Shown here: positions 1 to 5,377 of the stretch, piece by piece
Layout of the letters: each line of letters opens with the position of its first letter
Position numbering within the stretch: position 1 is the stretch's first letter
Assembly: GCA_020444775.1 (NCBI GenBank)
Contig: JAGRHX010000820.1
Location: 1-9,394, forward strand
DNA: 9,394 nucleotides
Source: Gammaproteobacteria bacterium
Lineage (GTDB): Bacteria; Pseudomonadota; Gammaproteobacteria; HK1
Direction of reading: 5' to 3'
The notes under the pieces: generated by a model
The model's database searches: none
What the model saw: only the letters and a program-made list of their open reading frames with translations
What the model was told of the DNA's origin: nothing
Translations under genes and position numbers: made by a program

Positions 1-52
1 CGTTGTAGTACATCGCGATGATGATGCCGAGGAAGCGACTGATCTCAGGCAC
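1..52 (-). CDS. DUF4160-like protein, 5' end only (second integron cassette)
   Basis: Reading leftwards from a GTG at 52-50, the first 17 codons give M/V-P-E-I-S-R-F-L-G-I-I-I-A-M-Y-Y-N, then the window ends. This matches the N-terminal signature I know for DUF4160 proteins (MPEISRF-x-G-I-x-I-x-M-Y-Y). These are small proteins of unknown biochemistry, often encoded next to DUF2442 and suspected to be toxin-antitoxin related. The start lies about 29 bases inside the cassette that begins at base 81, after the attC crossover, which is the expected place for a cassette gene. A GA-rich stretch (GAAGAGATGGG) lies upstream, but at a long distance from the GTG. The rest of the gene and its attC are outside the window. 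The family call rests on 17 residues and is therefore tentative. Confidence 0.6.
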   Translation of the reverse strand, partial: MPEISRFLGIIIAMYYN

Positions 53-75
53 GGGCTACCGCCCATCTCTTCGCC

Positions 76-192
76 GCATAACGCCTCGCGTGAGTGGCGG
101 CTTTACTCGGGTGGTGCGGAGCGGAAGCGCAGCGCCGCCCGTGTAAAGCCGTCCGAGCGACCGAAGGGAGCGACTCGACGCGTTTGTTAGAT
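76..192 (-). other. attC recombination site (59-base element) of the Sel1 cassette
   Basis: On the minus strand the site starts with ATCTAAC (192-186, consensus RYYYAAC) and ends with GTTATGC (82-76, close to GTTRRRY). Read as the plus (bottom, recombinogenic) strand it folds as attC sites do: CGCGT 87-91 pairs with ACGCG 178-182 and GAGT 92-95 with ACTC 173-176. That leaves one unpaired G at 177, the extrahelical base typical of the L box. An inner stem pairs CGGCTTTAC 98-106 with GTAAAGCCG 143-151, then CGGG 108-111 with CCCG 138-141 across one mismatch. The cassette's first bases (TTAGAT at 792-787) are the exact complement of ATCTAA, so the excised circle would rebuild a symmetrical site. 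The stop codon of the Sel1 gene lies inside the ATCTAAC box. Confidence 0.93.
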
Positions 193-792
193 TTCACTGA
201 ACCAAGGTTCTCGTGCCAAAAATGACTCCAATTGTTCAGCGTAAACCCGTTCATGCTCCACGAGTTCCCCACCGCGCACAAAGTTTCCAGCTCGGAACAT
301 GGAAATTGCCGTTCGTTGTTCGTCGGCAGCTTCACCAAATCTTCCCGCTGCGGCAAGGGCAAGTGCGAGGGTATTACGAGTTTCTGATACATCGAACCGG
401 TCGATACAACGGCGCGCCCACACTACCGCAACTTCTCCATCCCGGACACCTGGATCAGGGCTAATACTGAGCAGGTGTGCAAAAGAGCAAATTCCTTCCG
501 AATTTCCGGCTTCGGCAGATAGCTTATACCAGCGTTTAGCTTCCGCATGACTACGTTCGACCCCCTGACCCATTCGATACAAGTCTCCGATCCACTCCTG
601 AACACGTGGATCACCGCGTTCAGCGATGGGCAGCCATAGCTCGAATGCCTTCTTGAAGTCCTTTTCCGCGACTGCTTGGGACGCGCTACGCAAAGGATGA
701 TCGTCCGTAGACAAAGCTGACGCTGCGAACAACAGAAGCACCGCCGAGAGATGAGGGTTAAGGGACCGATTGAGGCGCATCTGGAAATCTAA
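82..792 (-). mobile_element. Complete integron gene cassette (711 bp) carrying a Sel1-repeat gene
   Basis: The cassette is bounded by the two predicted crossover points, G/TTAGAT at 793/792 (attI side) and G/TTATGC at 82/81 (attC side). It contains one gene on the minus strand that begins 12 bases inside the cassette and ends in the attC box, so almost all of it is coding plus recombination site. Its base composition is visibly more AT-rich than the genes from 2546 onwards, as expected for a captured element. It is the first (attI-proximal) cassette and would be transcribed from the Pc promoter next to intI. At least one further cassette follows to the left. Confidence 0.9.
187..780 (-). CDS. 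Secreted Sel1-repeat (TPR-like) protein, cassette-encoded
   Basis: The product has 197 residues. It begins with a basic head (MRLNRSLN) and a hydrophobic segment (about residues 10-23, SAVLLLFAASALS), which looks like a Sec signal peptide, so an exported or periplasmic location is inferred. Residues about 41-113 contain Sel1-like repeats: the stretch A-F-E-L-W-L-P-I-A-E-R-G-D is followed by G-D-L-Y-R-M-G-Q-G-V and then A-K-R-W-Y-K-L-S-A-E-A-G. A further helical TPR-like pair lies near 133-160. Sel1 repeats bind other proteins; no enzymatic motif is visible. The ATG at 780 has no Shine-Dalgarno sequence in the 12 cassette bases before it, so translation probably depends on the attI leader. The TAA stop is inside attC. 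The specific function is unknown; the repeat family is fairly sure. Confidence 0.88.
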   Translation of the reverse strand: MRLNRSLNPHLSAVLLLFAASALSTDDHPLRSASQAVAEKDFKKAFELWLPIAERGDPRVQEWIGDLYRMGQGVERSHAEAKRWYKLSAEAGNSEGICSFAHLLSISPDPGVRDGEVAVVWARRCIDRFDVSETRNTLALALAAAGRFGEAADEQRTAISMFRAGNFVRGGELVEHERVYAEQLESFLAREPWFSEI

Positions 793-884
793 CAGTGAGT
801 ATGTGGACGTTGGCGCTGAAGTTCCGCCGACATTGGCGACATATTCTCCTGGTGAAGAAGGTTGCTTGCATTGGGTCCAGACAT
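787..884 (-). other. attI recombination region of the integron
   Basis: The junction core is GTTAGAT on the minus strand (793-787), with crossover between G793 and T792. To its right lies non-cassette sequence that separates the cassette from the integrase promoter, the position attI always occupies. Only the core is defined by sequence. The outer limit given here is approximate, because attI accessory integrase-binding repeats vary between integrons and I cannot identify them with confidence. Confidence 0.75.
789..884 (-). CDS. Possible short attI-embedded leader ORF (31 codons)
   Basis: On the minus strand an ATG at 884-882 opens a 31-codon frame whose TAG stop (791-789) lies inside the attI core GTTAGAT. 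The ATG of the Sel1 cassette gene follows 8 bases later in another frame. Internal ATGs occur at 842 and 833, and an AGGAG lies at 850-846. In class 1 integrons a short ORF in attI1 (ORF-11) is known to boost translation of cassette genes that lack a ribosome-binding site. The same arrangement is seen here and the first cassette gene does lack one. The peptide itself shows no recognisable motif, and a 31-codon open frame can arise by chance. Confidence 0.3.
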   Translation of the reverse strand: MSGPNASNLLHQENMSPMSAELQRQRPHTHC

Positions 885-937
885 GTCGGTGCTCGCGATG
901 TTCTTGAAATCTTGGCTCTTACTGAAGCCTCCTACAC

Positions 938-966
938 TTTATAGCGCTTCGACTTGAGGGTGTCAC
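938..966 (-). promoter_or_regulatory. Candidate cassette promoter Pc
   Basis: On the minus strand there is a -35 GTGACA (966-961), a 17-base spacer and a -10 TATAAA (943-938). Each box has one mismatch to the sigma-70 consensus. Transcription would start near 931 and run leftwards through attI into the cassette array. The location between intI and attI is typical of Pc. The -35 lies within a short inverted repeat, GGGTG-T-CACCC (958-968), which could be an operator. The function is inferred from position and box quality only. Confidence 0.7.
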
Positions 967-1010
967 CCCGGAGTTATCTTGCTCAAGGATTGCCGCGGGT
1001 GGGACTGGGG

Positions 1011-1037
1011 TTGCAGTCTTCGACAGCCTCATATACT
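1011..1037 (+). promoter_or_regulatory. Candidate integrase promoter PintI
   Basis: A -35-like TTGCAG (1011-1016) and a -10-like TATACT (1032-1037) are separated by 15 bases, a short spacer. They lie directly upstream of the integrase ribosome-binding site. The LexA box overlaps the -10, the normal arrangement for SOS-repressed integron integrase promoters. The -10 is good; the -35 assignment is less certain. Confidence 0.55.
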
Positions 1038-1053
1038 GTTCATGCATCCAGTA
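1034..1053 (+). promoter_or_regulatory. LexA (SOS) box controlling intI
   Basis: The 20-mer TACTGTTCATGCATCCAGTA matches the gamma/betaproteobacterial LexA consensus (TACTGT-N8-ACAGTA) except for one base in the right half, with CTG-N10-CAG intact. Flanking bases extend the symmetry to ATACTG...CAGTAT. It covers the -10 of the integrase promoter and ends 17 bases before the start codon. LexA control of integron integrases is established for many integrons, so DNA damage is predicted to induce cassette shuffling here. Confidence 0.88.
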
Positions 1054-1070
1054 TCGACAAGGAGGTTGCA

Positions 1071-2189
1071 ATGGGCGCGGAAGCAGGTCGACCGGTGAGC
1101 CTGGTTCAGGCGGTACGTCACGCGATTCGCGTGCGGCACTACAGCTACCAGACGGAGAAGGCCTATGTTTACTGGGTGCGTGGGTATGTGCGCTTTCACG
1201 GCCGGCGTCATCCACGAGACATGGGCGAGACAGAGGTGGGCGAGTTTCTGAGCTCGCTCGCTGTGGACCGGCAGGTGTCTGCAGCTACACAGGATCAGGC
1301 GCTCAGCGCGCTGGTATTTCTCTACCGTGAGGTATTGATGTTCCCTCTCGGAGACCTTCCGCAGGTGGTGCGTGCGAAGCGGCCGGTGCGACTGCCGGTG
1401 GTCCTCGAAGTCGACGAGGTGGCTGCGGTGCTGGCGCAGCTCGAAGGCCAACACTGGATGATGGCGGGGTTGCTCTATGGTTCGGGACTGCGGCTGCGAG
1501 AAGCGCTGTGCCTGCGGGTAAAGGATCTGGACTTTGCTCATCGAGCCATCGTTGTTCGCAATGGCAAGGGTGGCAAGGATCGTGTCGTCACGTTTCCAGA
1601 TGAGCTGATCGTTCCAATACGAAAGCATCTAGATGTTAGGCGGCTGGAGCACCGGCGAGACCTGGAGCGTGGTGTCGGGGAGGTCTGGTTGCCTCACGCG
1701 CTCGAGCGCAAGTACCCGAATGCGCCGCGTGAGTTCGGCTGGCAGTTTGTCTTCGCTGCGTCGAGGCCGGGGCAAGATCCCCGTACCGGCGTCATGCGCC
1801 GCCATCACATTCATGCTTCCGCGATTCAGAAGGTCATCAAACGTGCGGTGCGCAGCGCCGGCATCGAGCAGCCGGCCACCTGTCATACGCTGAGGCACTC
1901 TTTCGCAACCCACCTGCTCGAGCGCGGCATGGACATCCGCACCGTGCAGGAGCAACTGGGTCACTCGGATATCCGTACCACGCAGGTCTACACTCACGTG
2001 TTGCAACGTGGCGGGTTGGCTGTGCGCAGTCCGCTGGGTGCGGCGCTCGCGCGAAGGCGACAGGCTCCGCGAGGCCCCGTAATGATGAACGGCCCGGGAC
2101 TCGCAGAGGCTTCAGAGTTCGAGAGACTGGATCTAATGAGCACGAGCAACGATCTGCCCCCCGAACGCCCATGGGGGCCGTGCGGGTGA
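1071..2189 (+). CDS. intI: Integron integrase IntI (site-specific tyrosine recombinase)
   Basis: This 372-residue recombinase cuts and joins attC and attI sites. The ATG at 1071 is chosen because GGAGG (1061-1065) sits 5 bases upstream and the LexA box lies before it; an in-frame upstream extension to 954 would run through the promoter. The N-terminal SAM-like DNA-binding domain spans about 10-95 and the catalytic domain about 107-320. Catalytic residues are visible: R141 (G-L-R-L-R-E-A-L), K169 (GKGGKDR), H272 and R275 (H-T-L-R-H), H298 (L-G-H-S-D) and nucleophile Y307 (V-Y-T-H-V). The segment [10 protein letters not shown] (210-219) with W-Q-F-V-F-A is the IntI-specific patch that separates integron integrases from XerC/XerD. 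Conserved homology ends near residue 325 (R-S-P-L-G), leaving a 40-odd-residue tail of no known motif. C271 replaces the proline found before the catalytic His in IntI1. The gene appears intact. Confidence 0.96.
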   Translation: MGAEAGRPVSLVQAVRHAIRVRHYSYQTEKAYVYWVRGYVRFHGRRHPRDMGETEVGEFLSSLAVDRQVSAATQDQALSALVFLYREVLMFPLGDLPQVVRAKRPVRLPVVLEVDEVAAVLAQLEGQHWMMAGLLYGSGLRLREALCLRVKDLDFAHRAIVVRNGKGGKDRVVTFPDELIVPIRKHLDVRRLEHRRDLERGVGEVWLPHALERKYPNAPREFGWQFVFAASRPGQDPRTGVMRRHHIHASAIQKVIKRAVRSAGIEQPATCHTLRHSFATHLLERGMDIRTVQEQLGHSDIRTTQVYTHVLQRGGLAVRSPLGAALARRRQAPRGPVMMNGPGLAEASEFERLDLMSTSNDLPPERPWGPCG

Positions 2190-2545
2190 TCATCGAGTGC
2201 CGGGAAGAGTACGACTCGCAGTGAGCGAGCATGAGATCGAACAGGCGATGGCTGGCGCTCGAGATGAGCATGAGTACGCTCGATGGCGGCCGGCTGCTCG
2301 ATTGCAGAGCGCATGCGCAGCACGTAGCCGCACTCGGCGCGACGGCGGAGGTCGAGTATGCAGGTCGATGACGTACTCACTTCGACCGGACGGCAGCGGC
2401 TCCGCCAACAGCTCTCGTCGGAGGGGCACAAGACTCTCTGCCACGGTCGATTACAACAACATACTCTTGGCGGTTGGGACCAAGACCTCCACGAACCCGC
2501 GTCCTGGGCGCGCTGGCGTCGTCCACACGATCGTGAAAGCCATCG
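2190..2545. other. Gene-poor stretch between intI and the cyclotransferase gene
   Basis: No frame here has a credible start, codon pattern or recognisable protein motif. Open frames exist on both strands but overlap one another and read as low-complexity Arg/Ala/Ser-rich translations typical of GC-rich non-coding DNA. Two weak hairpins are visible: GCCCCC/GGGGGC (2156-2161 with 2173-2178, just inside the intI end) and GGTCGA/TCGACC (2363-2368 with 2382-2387). Neither has a T-run, so neither is a clear terminator. The stretch may be eroded DNA at the boundary of the integron platform. Confidence 0.5.
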
Positions 2546-2965
2546 ATGCAACACCTGTTTGTCTACGGCACCCTACGCGGTTCGGCCGCTGGCATCGCCG
2601 AGCTGGCCACGCTGTTCAACACCTCGGCTCGCCTGCTGGGTGACGCCCGGCTGAACGGTCGGCTGTACGCGGTCAGTCACTATCCCGGCGCGGTTCCGTC
2701 CGACGCATCCGATGAATGGGTGCACGGCGAGCTGTACCAGCTACTCGCCCCCGAGGCATTGCTGGCCCGGCTCGACGATTACGAGGAATGCAGCCCGTCC
2801 TTCCCGGAACCTCACGAGTATCGGCGCTGCGTGCTACCGGTCCAGTTGATCCACCCGGACCGCGGCCAACTACAGCTCTCGGCCTGGGTGTACGTATATG
2901 CGCGTGACTTCGAAGAATCGAGTCGAATCCATTCCGGCCGATTCACGGCTCGGGCGTCCCGCTGA
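2546..2965 (+). CDS. Gamma-glutamylcyclotransferase-like (GGCT/AIG2 fold) protein
   Basis: This 139-residue protein begins M-Q-H-L-F-V-Y-G-T-L-R. The YGTL motif lines the substrate pocket of the GGCT-like fold. It is followed by a G-x-L-Y strand (V-H-G-E-L-Y-Q-L) and L-D-D-Y-E-E (about residues 76-81), whose acidic residue is the expected catalytic glutamate of the family. The C-terminal A-W-V-Y-V-Y and R-I-H-S-G-R-F also fit. Family members release 5-oxoproline from gamma-glutamyl peptides or amines, but many bacterial homologues (YtfP-like) have no proven substrate, so the exact reaction is not assigned. The length is normal for the family. No strong ribosome-binding site precedes the ATG (GTGAAAG is the best). 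The gene converges on the next one across 64 bases without a clear terminator. Confidence 0.88.
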   Translation: MQHLFVYGTLRGSAAGIAELATLFNTSARLLGDARLNGRLYAVSHYPGAVPSDASDEWVHGELYQLLAPEALLARLDDYEECSPSFPEPHEYRRCVLPVQLIHPDRGQLQLSAWVYVYARDFEESSRIHSGRFTARASR

Positions 2966-3029
2966 CCGGCCCTGCCGACACAGCTCGCTGCTGCACCGGT
3001 CTGATGCACCAACAGGCGATCAGTGCCGC

Positions 3030-3878
3030 TCACATCTGGGCATCAATGACCGTGGTTCTGTACATCAGCCGCAGTTCGCCCTGCGACAATATCGGACGCG
3101 CCCGATGCATGGTCGCGCGATTGTCCCACATCACCAGGTCCCCGACCGACCAGCGGTGCTGATAGACATAGGCTTGTTGCGTGCAAAACGCCATCAGCTC
3201 CTCGATCAACGCCAGCCCCTCATCCGCGTCCAACCCCGGGATCTCATAGGCATGCGATGCGATGTACAGCGCCTTCTCACCGTTCACAGGGTTGCTGCGC
3301 ACCAACGGTCGCCGCTGCGGTGACAGCTTGCCGCGCATCTCGGCGTTGAGCGTGTCTGGCGCGACCTTGGCTCTGGAGTAGGCGAGATCGTGCATGGCCT
3401 GCAAATCGTCGATCCGTCGCTGCATCGATTCGGGCAGATCCGCGTAGGCCGCGCGGGTGCTGACGTACTCGGTCTCACCGCCGGCGGATGGCACGGCACG
3501 CGCGTAGAGCATGGAGGCGATCGCGGTGCGGTCCTTATAGGTGCTGTCGGTGTGCCAGAGCTGGTTACCCTTGTCGAACAGCATCTGCCGATCGTCGGGC
3601 GCGCGGAAACTGCCGTCGGGATTGGCATTGGACAGACGCGCGATATGCCGTCCGGTCTCGTCGTCGCCCAGACGCGTCAGCGCGACCTCCAGATCGCCGA
3701 AACGGGCGCTGAACGCCACTTGATCGGCGCCGTCCAGGTGCTGGTCGGGAAACACCAGCAGGGAGTATTGTTCGAAGGCATCGCGAACAGCGGCGAATGT
3801 GCGCTCGTCCATGTCCTTGCCGAGCCGCACGTCACGGATTCGGGCGCCGAATCGAGGGTGGAGGGGTTCTATGTGCAT
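3030..3878 (-). CDS. TfdA/TauD-family Fe(II)/2-oxoglutarate-dependent dioxygenase
   Basis: This 282-residue soluble enzyme is expected to couple 2-oxoglutarate decarboxylation to hydroxylation of an organic acid. The iron triad is visible: H109-T-D111 (L-W-H-T-D-S) and H258 (R-A-T-M-H-R-A). R270/R274 in L-R-L-M-Y-R-T-T supply the 2-oxoglutarate carboxylate contact. The pattern N-Q-L-W-H-T-D-S, Y-x-H-R-W-S-V-G-D-L-V-M-W-D-N-R and the total length resemble TfdA (2,4-dichlorophenoxyacetate dioxygenase) more than TauD. Homologues with this signature act on many substrates, so herbicide degradation should not be assumed. AAGGA lies 8 bases upstream of the ATG at 3878. It is divergent from a second dioxygenase (148-base gap), suggesting shared control and perhaps a shared pathway. 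Confidence 0.93.
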   Translation of the reverse strand: MHIEPLHPRFGARIRDVRLGKDMDERTFAAVRDAFEQYSLLVFPDQHLDGADQVAFSARFGDLEVALTRLGDDETGRHIARLSNANPDGSFRAPDDRQMLFDKGNQLWHTDSTYKDRTAIASMLYARAVPSAGGETEYVSTRAAYADLPESMQRRIDDLQAMHDLAYSRAKVAPDTLNAEMRGKLSPQRRPLVRSNPVNGEKALYIASHAYEIPGLDADEGLALIEELMAFCTQQAYVYQHRWSVGDLVMWDNRATMHRARPILSQGELRLMYRTTVIDAQM

Positions 3879-3971
3879 GTATGGGTTCCTTGCTTGTCGT
3901 CGCGGCCGGTCAGCAGGCTCGGTGTGGTCTTCGCCCCATCACGCGACCCGGACTTCGGGCGCTACCTGTGA

Positions 3972-3988
3972 CCAGGATACAATCCTGG
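3972..3988 (+). promoter_or_regulatory. Palindromic operator candidate over the -10 of the second dioxygenase gene
   Basis: CCAGGAT-ACA-ATCCTGG is a perfect inverted repeat with 7-base arms. It contains TACAAT (3978-3983), a good -10 hexamer for the rightward dioxygenase gene. No good -35 stands 16-18 bases before it. A symmetric site over a -10 with a weak -35 suggests a repressor operator or an activator-dependent promoter. No regulator gene is in the window, so the binding protein is unknown. Confidence 0.5.
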
Positions 3989-4026
3989 CCGCTGAGCGAT
4001 AGACACCAGATACGGAGGGTGAAGGC

Positions 4027-4827
4027 ATGATCGAAGTCCGGCCACTCAACGAACACATCGGCGCCGAGGTGCGGGGCGTCGATCTGCGCGAGCCGCTCGA
4101 CCCGGCGACCCGCGAACAGCTCAACAGCGCCCTGCTCGAGCATCTGGTGCTGGTGCTCCCGGCCCAGGAGCTCACCGCGGAGCAGTACCGGGACGCGCTC
4201 GCGCAGTTCGGCAAACCGATGCGCCAGCATCGCGAGCGCTACAACCTGCCCGATTGTCCCGACGTCAGCATCGTCACCAACCAGGGCGGCTTCGGTCGGG
4301 CCGAGATGTGGCACACCGACCATACCAACCACGAGCGGCCGCCCAAGCTCACCGTGCTGCACGCCCGGGCCCTGCCCGACCGCGGCGGCGACACCTGGTT
4401 CGCCAACATGTACAAGGGCCTGGAAGCGCTGTCGTCCAGCCAGCAGGACCAGCTGCGCTCGCTGTGGACCATCAACGACATGGAGGACAACCCCGGCTAC
4501 AGCGCCGCCGATCGTCAGCGTTACAAGGGTGGCGCAAGGCATCCGATGATCCGGACCCACGACGAGACCGGGCGCCCGTCGCTGTATTTCCATGTCACCA
4601 AGTCACAGCGCATCGAGGGCATGGCGGACACCGAGGTACGACCGTTCCTCGAAGGCCTGCTCGATCAGGCAGTGCAGCCCGATTGGGTCTACAAGCATCG
4701 TTGGCGGGTCGGCGACGTGGTGATCTGTGACAATCGCTGCGCCATGCACCGGGTCGATGCGAACTATCCGGACGATCAGCTACGTCTGCTGTGGCGGGTG
4801 ATCATCGAGGGCGAACGCCCGCATTGA
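4027..4827 (+). CDS. Second TauD/TfdA-family Fe(II)/2-oxoglutarate-dependent dioxygenase
   Basis: This 266-residue enzyme has the iron ligands H96-T-D98 (M-W-H-T-D-H-T) and H241 (C-A-M-H-R-V-D), and the arginines R253 and R257 (R-L-L-W-R-V) that anchor 2-oxoglutarate. The region Y-K-H-R-W-R-V-G-D-V-V-I-C-D-N-R is the family's C-terminal signature. It is a paralogue of the divergent neighbour but clearly different in sequence, so it is not a recent duplicate and may use another substrate. The start is supported by GGAGG (4014-4018), 8 bases before the ATG, and by the palindrome and -10 upstream. It is followed by the PPOX-type gene on the same strand, probably as one transcript. The substrate cannot be read from the sequence. 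Confidence 0.93.
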   Translation: MIEVRPLNEHIGAEVRGVDLREPLDPATREQLNSALLEHLVLVLPAQELTAEQYRDALAQFGKPMRQHRERYNLPDCPDVSIVTNQGGFGRAEMWHTDHTNHERPPKLTVLHARALPDRGGDTWFANMYKGLEALSSSQQDQLRSLWTINDMEDNPGYSAADRQRYKGGARHPMIRTHDETGRPSLYFHVTKSQRIEGMADTEVRPFLEGLLDQAVQPDWVYKHRWRVGDVVICDNRCAMHRVDANYPDDQLRLLWRVIIEGERPH

Positions 4828-4852
4828 CGACCCGCGCGTGACGACCCGCGCG
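4825..4852 (+). repeat. 14-bp perfect tandem duplication at the end of the dioxygenase gene
   Basis: TGACGACCCGCGCG occurs twice back to back (4825-4838 and 4839-4852). The first copy contains the TGA stop of the dioxygenase gene. It looks like a simple slippage duplication in the spacer before the next gene, with no evident role. Confidence 0.85.
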
Positions 4853-4885
4853 GCACATCCGCGCGCCAGCCTCAGGGGCCGGCCG

Positions 4886-5305
4886 ATGACCCATCGTGAC
4901 GAGTTCCAGGCGCTGCTACGGTCGCGCTATCTGAATCTCGAGACCTTCAGGCGCAACGGCACCGGCGTACGCACGCCGGTGTGGTTCGCGCACGACTCCG
5001 GCACGACCCGGCCGGACGGCAGGGCGGCCCTTTACGTCTACTCGAACCAGCGAACCGGCAAGCTGAAACGGCTGCGGCATACCGCCCGTGTGCGCATCGC
5101 CCGCTGCTCGATCGGTGGCACGCTCAAGGGCCGATGGTTCGAGACGCGCGCCCGGGTTCTCGATGATCCAATCGAGCAACAGCACGCGCTCGGGGTCCTA
5201 CAGAAGCGATATGGACTGTTGATGCGGCTCGCGGGATGGGCCGCGGCGGTGGTCGGCCGTCTCGGCGAGCGGCGCGTGATCCGCATCGAGATGCCGATCG
5301 TGTAG
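4886..5305 (+). CDS. PPOX-class (pyridoxamine 5'-phosphate oxidase-like) probable F420/flavin-dependent protein
   Basis: The product has 139 residues from the ATG at 4886, preceded by AGGGG about 8 bases upstream. An in-frame GTG at 4838 lies in the duplicated spacer and is less likely. The sequence R-Y-L-N-L-E-T-F-R-R-N-G-T-G-V-R-T-P-V-W-F near the N-terminus, the strand L-Y-V-Y-S, then R-T-G-K-L-K-R-L-R and V-R-I-A-R-C-S are the pattern of the Rv2061-like PPOX branch, a split-barrel flavin fold. Members characterised in actinobacteria use deazaflavin F420; in a proteobacterium FMN or another flavin is equally possible. It probably shares a transcript with the dioxygenase upstream (58 bases away) and could supply a redox step, but that is inference. 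The gene is complete and ends just before a strong hairpin. Confidence 0.8.
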   Translation: MTHRDEFQALLRSRYLNLETFRRNGTGVRTPVWFAHDSGTTRPDGRAALYVYSNQRTGKLKRLRHTARVRIARCSIGGTLKGRWFETRARVLDDPIEQQHALGVLQKRYGLLMRLAGWAAAVVGRLGERRVIRIEMPIV

Positions 5306-5351
5306 CCCGGAGTGACAGACGGCCCTGGACGAGACCGTCTGTCACTCCGGG
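5306..5351. terminator. Perfect 17-bp hairpin between convergent genes (bidirectional terminator candidate)
   Basis: CCCGGAGTGACAGACGG (5306-5322) and its exact reverse complement (5335-5351) flank a 12-base loop. The hairpin starts directly after the stop of the PPOX gene and lies 26 bases beyond the stop of the leftward glutaredoxin-DinB gene. No T-run follows on either strand, so it is not a classical intrinsic terminator. It may block read-through or stabilise both mRNA 3' ends. Confidence 0.7.
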
Positions 5352-5377
5352 TGGACCTCTGCGATCAGCCCGTCCGC

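Noticed and set aside
76..192. Reading the inverted repeats at 76-192 as a transcription terminator of the Sel1 gene
   Set aside because: The core boxes, the extrahelical base and the match to the attI junction fit attC; there is no T-run.
954..1070. Longer integrase reading frame starting at 954
   Set aside because: The extension runs through the predicted promoters and the LexA box and has no IntI homology; ATG 1071 has an excellent ribosome-binding site.
2197..2643. Open frame of 148 codons between intI and the cyclotransferase gene
   Set aside because: Arg/Ala/Ser-rich, no motif, no ribosome-binding site, and it overlaps the start of the well-supported cyclotransferase gene.
3390..3971. 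Plus-strand open frame of 193 codons opposite the first dioxygenase
   Set aside because: Antisense shadow of a gene with intact catalytic residues; no independent motif.
4838..4885. GTG at 4838 as start of the PPOX-type gene
   Set aside because: It lies in the 14-bp duplicated spacer and adds a low-complexity Arg/Ala stretch without family homology; ATG 4886 fits better.
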